From the NCBI RefSeq assembly GCF_020386975.1, contig NZ_JABFNK010000001.1, positions 62,001 to 126,000 of the forward strand: a DNA stretch of 64,000 nucleotides. Direction: 5' to 3'. Every line of letters begins with the position of its first letter. Position 1 is the stretch's first letter. The translations under genes and the position numbers were made by a program. Positions 9,382-18,700 of the stretch are shown in pieces. The stretch comes from Thermococcus bergensis (lineage in GTDB: Archaea; Methanobacteriota_B; Thermococci; Thermococcales; Thermococcaceae). The notes under the pieces were generated by a model, which worked only from the letters and a program-made list of their open reading frames with translations, made no database searches and was not told the origin of the DNA.

Positions 9382-9951
9382 ATGATGGTCCGCCTCTGGA
9401 AGTCTAAAGAGGAAAAGGAAATTGAAAGAAAGGTTAGAATGCGTAAGGCAAAAATGGCCCTCCAACAATACATAAACAACCTCGAGAATTTTAAGCACAG
9501 GGTGTTTCTGCAGGGGAAGGAGGCTGCCAAGCTTGGAGATGAAGCCCTGTTAAAGAGAAGTGCTGTCAAATACCTCGCATTAGAGCAGAGGATAAAACAG
9601 GCAAAGCGTCTCTTGCTGTTAATGGAAGAGGCCGAGCTTCAGAGAGAGTTAGTAAAAGTTTCCGCCGATTTTATTCAATTTAGCAAGGATATAGTGGCAA
9701 GCATTGCGGAAGGTCCTGGGGCAGAGGACGTGGCAAAAATTCAGGTGGAGTTTGAGAAGGCCATGGGCAAGGTAGAAAACATTGATGAAGCTTTAAACAC
9801 AATGCTAGACTTAACTAGTGAAAGCATATTGACGGGTAATTTTGACGTTGAGACCATTGAGGCTGCAGAAGAGCTTATAGTTTCCTCCGCGGGAAGGGAG
9901 CTCGAGCCTGGAAAACGGCTTAAGGAAATAGAGGACATGATGCGGGAGTAG
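9382..9951 (+). CDS. Snf7/ESCRT-III-like helical protein (also resembles PspA-type coiled coils)
   Basis: This protein of about 189 residues begins at ATG 9382, six bases after GGAG. It is almost wholly helical. A basic N-terminus (KSKEEKEIERKVRMRKAK) leads into long heptad-like helices, then a more acidic region with KAMGKVENIDEALNTML, and a short C-terminal helix. The order basic N-half, acidic C-half and terminal helix is that of Snf7/ESCRT-III proteins. The last residues (ELEPGKRLKEIEDMMRE) partly match the MIM1 motif bound by MIT domains: RLxxI is present and an acidic residue lies upstream, but the middle Leu is Pro. Together with the MIT-AAA gene at 1870 this suggests a polymer-disassemblase pair. 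PspA/IM30 relatives share the fold, and I cannot exclude that branch without a profile search. Confidence 0.6.
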   Translation: MMVRLWKSKEEKEIERKVRMRKAKMALQQYINNLENFKHRVFLQGKEAAKLGDEALLKRSAVKYLALEQRIKQAKRLLLLMEEAELQRELVKVSADFIQFSKDIVASIAEGPGAEDVAKIQVEFEKAMGKVENIDEALNTMLDLTSESILTGNFDVETIEAAEELIVSSAGRELEPGKRLKEIEDMMRE

Positions 9952-9980
9952 CCTTATACTATGCTAAGTAGGGTGGTGCT

Positions 9981-12807
9981 ATGAGGAGGGCACTGGCGCT
10001 CGTAATGATACTTCTCGTCCTGACAATCGTGCCAGCGGCCAAGGCCGAGGGGAGGCCGGATTTGTGGGCGAAGACTTACGGGGGAAGCAGTTATGATGAG
10101 GCTTACGCGGTTGCTATAGCTCCAAACGGGGACATTATTGTTGCAGGCTGGACTGTAAGCTTCGGCGCTGGTTATAAAGATGTTTGGGTTCTCAGGCTCG
10201 ATGAGAACGGGGAGCTTCCTTACTCTGATATGGTCAAAGATTCCAGCGCCGAAGTTGAAGCCACAAACGCCGATATAGGAAACAAAAATGCTGAAATTGA
10301 GACTCCGGATGTCGTGGTAAAGTCCACGGACGTCAATCCCAGGGATTCCAACGCAAATATTGAGACGCAGTACTCAAAGTACGACCAAGCCCTCAAAGCC
10401 ATAAAAAACGCCGAGGGCTTCCTCTCGGATTCAAAAACCCTTGGACAGGCAAAGGCCGCCTTTGAAAAAGGAGATTACGTTACAGCCTACCAGCTCGCTA
10501 TGAAGGCAGAGCAGGCGAAGAAGACGAGGCAAACGCTTTTTGCCCTCATGCTTATCGCGTTAGCTGGGGCCGTTGCGGGAATGTACTACCGTTCTCAGAA
10601 AAAAGAAAGAAGCGGAGCGCCTGCGCGGGGAAGTCAAGAGTGCCATTGAAGAGGCAAGGAAGCTCAGGGCTGAGGGGAATTTAATCAAAGCCGCCGAAAA
10701 ACTCAAAGTGGCCCTTGAAAAGGCCAGAAACCTCGGGGATGTTAAGGCCGAGGTCGAGCTTGAGCTCTCGAAGCTCGGGGAAGAGCTTTCAAAGGCACTC
10801 TCTCAGGGGGACGCTCTTCTCGCCGAAGGCAAGTATGCTGAGGCCATAAAAGCCTACGAGTCAGCCCTTCCGCTCGCCCAAGCCCTCGGAAGGGAGAAGG
10901 AAGTCAAAGAAAAGATATCCCTGGCCGAGAGGAAGGCCGAGGAGGACAAGAAGAGGAGGGAGCTTGAGAAGCTCCTCGCCGAAATCAGTGGGGCGGTTGA
11001 GAGGAAGGACTACGAGAGGGTCAAAGAGCTGATGGACAATGTCGAACCGCTCGCAAAAGAGCTAAACGCTGAAAGAAAGCTTGAAGCTATTAAAGCCGAG
11101 CTGAAGACGAGGCTTGAGAACCTGACGGCGAGGGCAAGGGAGGAGGAGCTCTCGGGCAACTACTCCCAGGCTTTGGCACTCTACACCGAGGCATTAAGCA
11201 TAGCGGGTGTTATAGGAGAAAGCGGAGGGGAGATAAGAAAAGCCATAACGACCATAGAGGAGCGCCAGATGGAGGAGCTCCTCAGGAAGAGTGTGAGGAT
11301 AGAGGTTCCGAGCGAAATGGCCCACAAGGCCGAGAACGAGGTGTCAATACTCGTTACCAACCGCTTCTCCGGTGACATAAGTGTAAGCGTTGACCTGAGC
11401 GCCAACAGGGACTACTTCGAGCTGAGCGAGGAGAAGGTGGAGTTCCCGAGGGTGAAACCGGGCAAGACGATAGGCGAGGACGTTACAGTTAAGCCCAAGT
11501 TCCTCGGCGAGTTTGACTTCACCGTTAAGGTGAACTCCAGCGCCGGGAGCTTCGAGAAGAGGGTCCCCGTTAAGGTCGTGAAGACCGCAAGGGCTGGGGC
11601 AACGCCAACGCCGACCCCGGTGACCTCCACCCCGGTTATCAACCCGGTTGAGAGCTTAACCGAGCTTTATTCTGAGATGCAGTACATCGGGGAGGGCGGC
11701 TTCGCCAGGGTTTACAAGGCGAAGAGAAAGGACGGAAAGGTAGTCGCTGTCAAAATCCCCAAGACTCTCGACCCGGCCATCGGTAGGGCCTTTGTGAGGG
11801 AGATAAGCAACTGGCTCCACCTGAAGCATTCGAACATCGTTGAACTCTACGACGTGAACGTCATCCCGATCCCCTACCTTGAGATGGAGTACTGCGAGAG
11901 CTCCCTGGCCAAGCTTCCCAAGCCACTACCCCTCGAGGAGGCCTCGCTCATAGTCTTCAACATCGCGGAAGGATTGAAGTACGCGCACTCCAAGAAGATC
12001 GTACACCGTGACCTTAAGCCGAGCAACGTGCTCCTAAAGAACGGCCTCCCGAAGATTTCCGACTGGGGATTGAGCAAAGTCCTTGAGGAGAGCATGAGCG
12101 CGACAACGACGGCAAGCTTCACGCCCTTCTACGCCGCCCCGGAGCAGATCGACAGGAAGTTCGGGCACACCGACGAGAGAACCGACATCTGGCAGCTGGG
12201 TGTAATCTTCTACGAGCTCGTTACCGGAAGGCTTCCCTTCGAGGGCTCACTAAGCCAGGTGATGATGGGCATAATCAGGGACGACCCGGTTCCACCGAGC
12301 GAAATAAACCCAGAGGCGAAGAAAGTCGAGCCGATAATAATGAAGATGCTCGCTAAGAGGAAGGAGGAGCGCTATCAGAGCATCGAGGAACTCCAGAGAG
12401 ACCTTGCGGGAGTGCTCAACCTGACTTATTCGGAGAGCCTGAAGAAGAGCAAGACAATGGGGGACGTTAGGAGAGCAGCGTATTACCTCACCGAGCTCCT
12501 CCTCATCAACATGAAGACGAACAACGTTGGGGAAGCTTACAAATACGCAACCGACCTCGTTCTCTACGCCAGGGGCGAGCTCAAGGACGAGGTCAGAAAG
12601 CTAGCGGAGCAGCAAAAACTAAAAGAAAAAACAAATTATGAGAGTTTTAAAATTAATGGCAATGAGGCGAGAAAATTCAGTCAAAGGGAACTCAAAAAGC
12701 TATTTGAAGAGTGTTTAAAATCCAACGGAGCCATAATTAGCTTAAAAACTGAAGAACAAGAAGCCATTATCTTCATTCCTATTCGAGAGGACCTGGAGTG
12801 GAATTAA
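9981..12807 (+). pseudogene. Receptor-like Ser/Thr kinase, frameshifted at an A6 run
   Basis: The first frame (9981-10649) gives a signal peptide (about 1-23), one beta-propeller-type repeat (KTYGGSSYDEAYAVAIAPNG), a low-complexity stalk with N/D/E repeats, a helical segment, and a membrane helix at about 185-203. It shifts at A6 (10599-10604): removing one A joins it to the second frame (open from 10573), which starts in KKKEAERLRGE. The second frame holds TPR-like helical repeats (10606-11270), a beta-sandwich (about 11290-11580), a Pro/Thr linker, a kinase domain (YIGEGGFARVY, HRDLKPSN, DWG) and an AT-rich tail after about 12610. A single propeller repeat is too few for a closed blade set, so the ectodomain is probably shortened. 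A sequencing error, a real mutation or slippage could each explain the shift. The C-terminal frame could still be translated from 10573. Confidence 0.75.
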
Positions 12808-12880
12808 GATTTTTATTTAATTCGTAAGATTAAATATTCGCCTGCACGCTACGCCATAATGCACTAGTGGGTCGGAGGTG

Positions 12881-13396
12881 ATGTGCCTGGAAGGAGTTTT
12901 AAGAGAGTTTTTCGAGAAGGATGGAGTGCTATTGTTCGCAAACAACACAAACGCACTGAAAAAAGCCGTGAACTATGCTCAACTCTTCGAAAGAGAAGCC
13001 TTGAATTTGAGAAACCTACTTGGCCTTGCATTCAAGCAAGAGTTGCAAAAACTCGCTGAAAAGCCAATTAAACTCTTGCTAAAACAAGGAGCGGAAGTAA
13101 GACAGATTTACGTGCTCGAGCTTGGAGAAAAGCACTTGGTTGAAGTTCTTGAAGACGTTTCAGAGGTAAAGATAGTCATCGGACTGAAGAGAGACGCAGA
13201 ACTCGTCGAGGTCATTAAAAGCTTCCCAATCAAAATTCTCAAAGAGCTTGGCTATGATATTGAGCGGGTCGAGAAGAAAGACACTGAAATTGAAATTGTA
13301 TGCAGAAAGGGCAGGATCGTCCTTTCTGGCGGGATTAGCGTAGAAGGCCTGGTCGAGGAGTTTGAAGGGTTTGTCTTCTGGGCTGGAGAACTTTAA
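12881..13396 (+). CDS. Uncharacterised protein, end of kinase cluster
   Basis: This protein of about 170 residues has no motif I recognise. It is predicted to be mixed alpha/beta, with a helical N-half (LREFFEKDGVLLFANN, LRNLLGLAF) and a strand-rich C-half (VEVLEDVSEVKIVIGL, IEIVCRKGRIVLSGG). No signal or membrane segment is seen. The ATG abuts GGAGGTG with no spacing, while the in-frame CTG two codons later would have normal spacing. The true start may therefore be non-canonical or the ATG may be read leaderless. It follows the frameshifted kinase by 70 bp in the same direction and may belong to the cluster. Confidence 0.6.
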   Translation: MCLEGVLREFFEKDGVLLFANNTNALKKAVNYAQLFEREALNLRNLLGLAFKQELQKLAEKPIKLLLKQGAEVRQIYVLELGEKHLVEVLEDVSEVKIVIGLKRDAELVEVIKSFPIKILKELGYDIERVEKKDTEIEIVCRKGRIVLSGGISVEGLVEEFEGFVFWAGEL

Positions 13397-13571
13397 GTGG
13401 TTCTCTTTTTCATTTTTTATTTTAACGGGGGTGAACTCAGAACTAAGCTCGCAACTTTTTAAATTAAGAGCTTTACTGTTCTGAATTTTCCAGTGAAAAC
13501 AACGGAATTTTAAAAGAAAAAAGAAAAACCACTCGTCACTTCCTGCACTTGTGAATATTTTTTTGTACCCC

Positions 13572-14810
13572 TCAATCTTCTGGTGAAATCCCTCCTCGTG
13601 AGAATGGGAAAGCAAAGAGTAGGGGAACTCTTTCAGAGAACCCACCAAACACCTTGCCCTCGAAAAATGGTCTTTCGCTTATCACGTAATACATGGCATC
13701 TTCCGTAACTATCTCGAAAGCATCATGAAGGTACTCCTCGTCAAATAGAATTACCAGAGTGTTTCTGCCAGTAGGCCAAACCTTACCAGTAAACGAAAGC
13801 TTCCCGCGAGTTCCTGACAATAATCCAGTGACCCTTCTGAAAACCTTGACATAATCAATATCCTTCTCAACCCAGCTGCTATACATTCCATCTGAGATGA
13901 ACATTATCCTCCCGTTGTTCCCAGCTGCAATAGTGGCGATAACGGCGGAAATTTCATCTCGATAAAACTTGAACTTCCCTGGAAGGTCAAGGTAAGTTCT
14001 ACCCTCAGGCGTATTAAAGATAACAACATTCCAATCCTTCTTTTCTGGATCGTTTGCTATCTTTCTGAGCAAGTGGTTAAGCCCCCCTGCCAGTCCCCCA
14101 AGAACGTGGGTAGCTTTGTCTTTATCAAGCTCCTCTGTCTCTACTCTTTCTGCAACCTCTAAGAAGTGGAGTGCGAGGGTCATTGGTGGGATGTCAAGGT
14201 TTTCGACGATTACTGGATCGGCGAAGAATACTGAGAGCGCCTCAAGGGTGCTCTTGTATTTAATGTCGTTCAAGTGGGTGAGCACGTGCATGAGTAGGGG
14301 CTTGTATTGGTATGTTCTTATTAGCATGTATGCAGTGTTGTCTGGGTCGTTGTCGTTTAGGAGTATTTGGTTGGCTAGGGTTACTCCCAAGTGTTTTTCG
14401 AGGTATTCTTCAACTTCACTTGGGACTGAGTAGTAAGAGTAAAGTTCGGTTTTTGTGCGGGGCATTTCTTTGATTAGTTTTTTGAGCTGGTTGGCGTATT
14501 GGTTTGGTTCTTCTTTGTGGATTTTGTGGTAAATTTCGATGAAGTTTATCACGTCTCCTAGGTGCATGATTGCGTTTGGTGCGAGTTTTTTGAATTCTTC
14601 TGGGGTTGGTTTTGTTGCGGCTAGTGCTGTTAGTGCGAAGATTCTTGAGAGGTGCTTTTGCCTTATTATTCTCAAGAATTCTGCTTTTTCTTCGAGCGGT
14701 ATTGGCCCGAAGGCTGTTTTGATTTCTTCGATGTAATCTTCAGTGTACTTCCTCTCGAAAGAGAGGGCATCTTGAAGGTATATTTCATAGAGAGTTCGTT
14801 TTCCCGACAT
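13572..14810 (-). CDS. Uncharacterised 412-residue protein
   Basis: I do not recognise this family. The N-terminal two thirds is helical (IPLEEKAEFLRIIRQKHLSRI, YLEKHLGVTLANQIL). The C-terminal third looks alpha/beta, with strands such as VVIFNTPEGRTYLDL, IMFISDGMYSSW and TLVILFDEEYL. No membrane segment is present. The start is ATG 14810 or the adjacent ATG 14813, behind GGGGTG. It is convergent with the gene ending at 13396 across a 175-bp gap that shows nothing clear. It marks the left border of the defence island. Its upstream region (14814-15027) is AT-rich and shared with the divergent gene at 15028. Confidence 0.7.
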   Translation of the reverse strand: MSGKRTLYEIYLQDALSFERKYTEDYIEEIKTAFGPIPLEEKAEFLRIIRQKHLSRIFALTALAATKPTPEEFKKLAPNAIMHLGDVINFIEIYHKIHKEEPNQYANQLKKLIKEMPRTKTELYSYYSVPSEVEEYLEKHLGVTLANQILLNDNDPDNTAYMLIRTYQYKPLLMHVLTHLNDIKYKSTLEALSVFFADPVIVENLDIPPMTLALHFLEVAERVETEELDKDKATHVLGGLAGGLNHLLRKIANDPEKKDWNVVIFNTPEGRTYLDLPGKFKFYRDEISAVIATIAAGNNGRIMFISDGMYSSWVEKDIDYVKVFRRVTGLLSGTRGKLSFTGKVWPTGRNTLVILFDEEYLHDAFEIVTEDAMYYVISERPFFEGKVFGGFSERVPLLFAFPFSRGGISPED

Positions 14811-15027
14811 CATTCACACCCCCTTTAACATAAACCAAATCAGAACCCTATAATAAATATTGTTTTTTCGATTGTTGAACATATGTCTCGAAATAAATTG
14901 TAAAATATATTAAGATTATTAGGAATATGTAAAGAAAAGGACCAGCATATCAAGCTCTCCTAAAAAAGAAAGTATGACTTAGAAATATTTTTAAGTAGTT
15001 CAAATTAATACTTTTCTGGTGATTTGT

Positions 15028-15552
15028 ATGAAAAAAGATTTCGGGAAAGTGGTTAGATTAACTGAAGATGCATACAACGCTTTAGACAAGATAAAAAAGA
15101 CCACTAATAATACTTACAAAAAAACTTACTCTTATTCAGACATTGTATTGGCAAGCTCGTTCTTTTTAGATACTCTTTTTGAATTAAATCCAGAACTTGT
15201 AGAAAAAGTACTTGATGTCGCTAAAGAGCTTAGAACTAAAAAATCTAAGGAAGGCGAGCTTCCTGGCAAGGTAGATCTCCTTAAAGAGTTAAGAAACAAT
15301 TTTGGGACGTTTTTTGATGATCTTTTGAATAATCAAAAAAGTGAGTTTTTAACTGAGATTATTGAGCGCTTATTAGATGATGGACACGCAGCAGCGGCAG
15401 CTGATCTTATTATTATGTACAAAGAACTGATCCCTGAAGAGAAATTTAGCTGGCTAACTTATGAAGTTCTCAAGCAAAAGATTGAGGAAGAGAAGAGACA
15501 GAAAAAGTTCTTTGAGGAACATACCTTAAGGGAAAATGAGGCAGAGAGGTAA
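15028..15552 (+). CDS. Uncharacterised small helical protein
   Basis: This protein of about 174 residues starts at ATG 15028 after CTGGTGATTT. The N-terminus (VVRLTEDAYNALDKIKK) resembles the opening strand and helix of an archaeal RHH-like or antitoxin-type DNA-binding protein, but the fit is weak. The remainder is charged helix with a Glu/Lys-rich C-terminus (EEEKRQKKFFEEH). It is AT-rich like the restriction gene 236 bp downstream, so it could be a controller or accessory of that system (inference). The gap 15553-15788 holds a T-rich stretch and a TATA-like TTATATA at about 15725 that may drive the downstream gene. Confidence 0.6.
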   Translation: MKKDFGKVVRLTEDAYNALDKIKKTTNNTYKKTYSYSDIVLASSFFLDTLFELNPELVEKVLDVAKELRTKKSKEGELPGKVDLLKELRNNFGTFFDDLLNNQKSEFLTEIIERLLDDGHAAAAADLIIMYKELIPEEKFSWLTYEVLKQKIEEEKRQKKFFEEHTLRENEAER

Positions 15553-15788
15553 CGAGGACAAGGTCTAGCTCTGGGGATTATGCCGATTTTTTCCTAATCC
15601 TTTTTTGCCCTACACAATGTCTCCTCTTTCAAATATCAAAACGAATGAAAAAACCTTTCAAAATAAAGGCATTTTTGATTCCCAAAGGCCGCTTTTGCAC
15701 ATCATAAAAAGACTGTTGAAAAAAATTATATACCATTGAGCATAAAATGAATTAGGAAGTATAATACTAACGTAGGGGGTATTCTCAT

Positions 15789-18700
15789 ATGTATCGGCTT
15801 GTTGGAGAAATTGAAAGTAATCTTAAAGAGCTTAAACCTGATATGGGAACAGAGGAAGCAATAAACTATTTTAGAAATATTTTCATTGATGCGTGGAAGT
15901 TCAATTATGTTGATGAGATCATCCCTGAGGACATGCTTAATGAATTTGTGGCACAAAACACTGATATGATTAAAATCATTGCAAAAACAAACCCGCCTGA
16001 AGGTGAGAGTTTCTACGTTGTCTACGCTAAAAGTAAAAGTGACACCATAAAATACAGACAAAGACTTGTTAAGGATCTTCTCGACTTCACGTATTCAGTT
16101 GGATTGGAATTCGCGAATTTTCTGATAATCTTGGACTACTCAAAATACTGGAAGCTTGTAGTTCCAATCTACAGGAGAGAGCTTGAAAATGCCAAGCTCA
16201 ATATCTATGTAATTGACCCAGAGGAGGGAAAATTCAGGACTCTTGTGAAGAACTTGGCCAGTGTTGCTCAGGAGCTTGAAGAATTTTACAAGAAATCGAA
16301 AAAGCATCCACCGGCAATCCAAATAAAAGCCCTCATAGATGAATACATGCACGTTAGGCCTCTTACAGAGGAGTTTTTCAAGGAGTACAAAGAGTACTAT
16401 TCCAAACTTAAGGACTCAATAAAAAAGCGTTACGGGAAAAAACTTGGGGAATCTTATGTTGGCGAGTTGCAAAAAGAGATATTTGTTGAAAGAGCCGCCA
16501 AGACCTTTGCTCATACATTCCTCAACAGATTAATGTTTGTCTATTTCCTTCAAAAGAAAGGATGGATTGTCGAGAAACCAGCTCTCAGGAAGGATCTACA
16601 GGAGAGTGTTGACGTCAAAAACTTCGTCAGATGGCTGTATGAGCAGTGGGTGGAGTATGGAGGGGAGTTTTACAAGGATTACCTTAGAATTTTGTTCCTT
16701 TATGCAATGAATACGCCAAGAGTGGGATATGCAAGAAGGGATATAAAGGAAATACAAGCGATTCCATCCCCAATAGTTAGGGACGTGTTCACCTACGGGA
16801 TTCCCTATTTCAACGGTGGTCTGTTCAACCATGTTACAATAGAGGGCATTGATTTGGACGAGATCATAACTTCCCTTCCAGATAACGTTGTGAAAGAACT
16901 TATATTTGATTTCTTTGAAGAATACAGCTTCACAGTTACGGAAGATACTCCCTATGAAGTTGAGGTTGCTGTTGATCCAGCAATGTTAGGAAGAATTTAC
17001 GAGTCACTTATAACCGCCGAAGAGCAGGCTGGAAGTGAGGAAGAGGAGAGAAGAGCATCAGGAATCTTCTACACGCCGAGGAGCGAAGTTGACTTCATGT
17101 GCAGGATGGCAATTTATGAGTATTTGAAGAAGAACACCAAAGTTGATGACGTTCTTCTAAGGGAGTTCGTGTTTACGCCGCTTCATGAATGGGAAGGAAG
17201 GTCACTACCAAGGGAACTACTCAGTGCTCTCGAGAGCGTTAAGATAGTCGATCCAGCAGCTGGAAGCGGAGCTTTTCTCGTGGGAATGTTTCATCTTTTA
17301 ACGGAACTCTACGAAAAGGCTAGGGTAAAGGTAGATTATGAAAGAAAGCTCGCTATAATCAGGGAGAACATCTACGGCGTTGACATCAAAGAGTGGGCGA
17401 TAAGGGTTGCCAAGCTCAGGCTTTGGCTGGCATTGATTGAAAAGGAAGAAGAGAGTCCAAACGAACCAATTTTACCAAATCTCGAGACGAAGTTAGCAGT
17501 TGGCGATTCACTTGTGCCTCCTCACTTTGTTCTTAGAATAAATGGGAAGAAAAGGATAATCGAAATACCCCTTGCCAAATTTAGAGAGAGTCTCAAGCTC
17601 CTTTGGGCTAAAAAGGGTGCGGGTGAAGCAATAGTCCATTACAAAGATCTAGTGAGAAAGTACTTCATGGGTGAAAAAATTGATGGAAAGCCTGTGAAAT
17701 TAAAAGATATCGAGGAAGCTAAATGGGGAGCTCTTCAGGAGTTCCTAGAGACAGCACTTGAAGAAGATTTAAAGGCCAAGGAGAAGAAGGAAATAAAGCT
17801 GCTCTTAGAAGCGGTATCAAAGCAGGATTACTCGGCTCTGGAAAAACCACCATTCATCTGGGAACTTGATTTTCCCGATGTGATGCTCGAAAAGAAGGGC
17901 TTTGACATAGTAATAGCAAATCCGCCCTACGTGAGGCAGGAAAAGATTTATCCAGAGTATTACGACTTGGCAGAGTTTCAGATGCTTCCAAAGAAAGAAC
18001 AGGATAGATTAAAGAAGGAATACAAGGAGAAGATAATCGAGCATATGAAGACAATAATCAAAGAGAAGTTTGAGCACGAGATGAAGCTGAACAAGAGGAG
18101 CGATTTATATGTTTATTTCTTCATCCAAGGTGTCAACCTGCTCAACCCCAAAGGAGCTCTAGTGTTCATTACCTCCAACTCATGGCTTGATGTTGATTAT
18201 GGAACATCTCTGCAGGAGTTCTTCCTGAGGTTCACGAACTTGAAGAGGATTATTGACTACACGACAAGGTCTTTTGAGCAGGCCGATGTAAATACCGTAA
18301 TCACCGTGCTAACTAGAAAACCCAAAGAGCTGTTTAACACCGTTGATGAGGGTTGTGTGAACTTTGTCCTCCTAAAGAGGAGCTTTGATGAACTGAGCCG
18401 TGAAATAATAGAAAAGATGCTCGAATGTTATGCCGGAAAAGTTAAGGAAGTCGAAGTCTTCGGAGGAAAAGTATACTCCTACGAGGACGATGACATCAGG
18501 GTGAGGAGCGTCAAAGCTGTAGAGCTCGCAAAGATGGGCGGGCTTGAGATAGGTACAAAGAACCTCCTGCTCGGCTCCTACAACGTCTTTGGTGAATACA
18601 AAGGTATGAAGTGGGGCGGGATACTCATAAGGGCTCCAAGGATATTCTACGTGATCCTCGACAAGGGGAAGGACAAGCTTGTAAGACTAGAGCGGATTGC

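Noticed and set aside
14116-14736. Plus-strand frames opposite the 412-residue gene
   Set aside because: Ser-rich shadow frames without ribosome binding sites; the minus-strand frame has the coding character.
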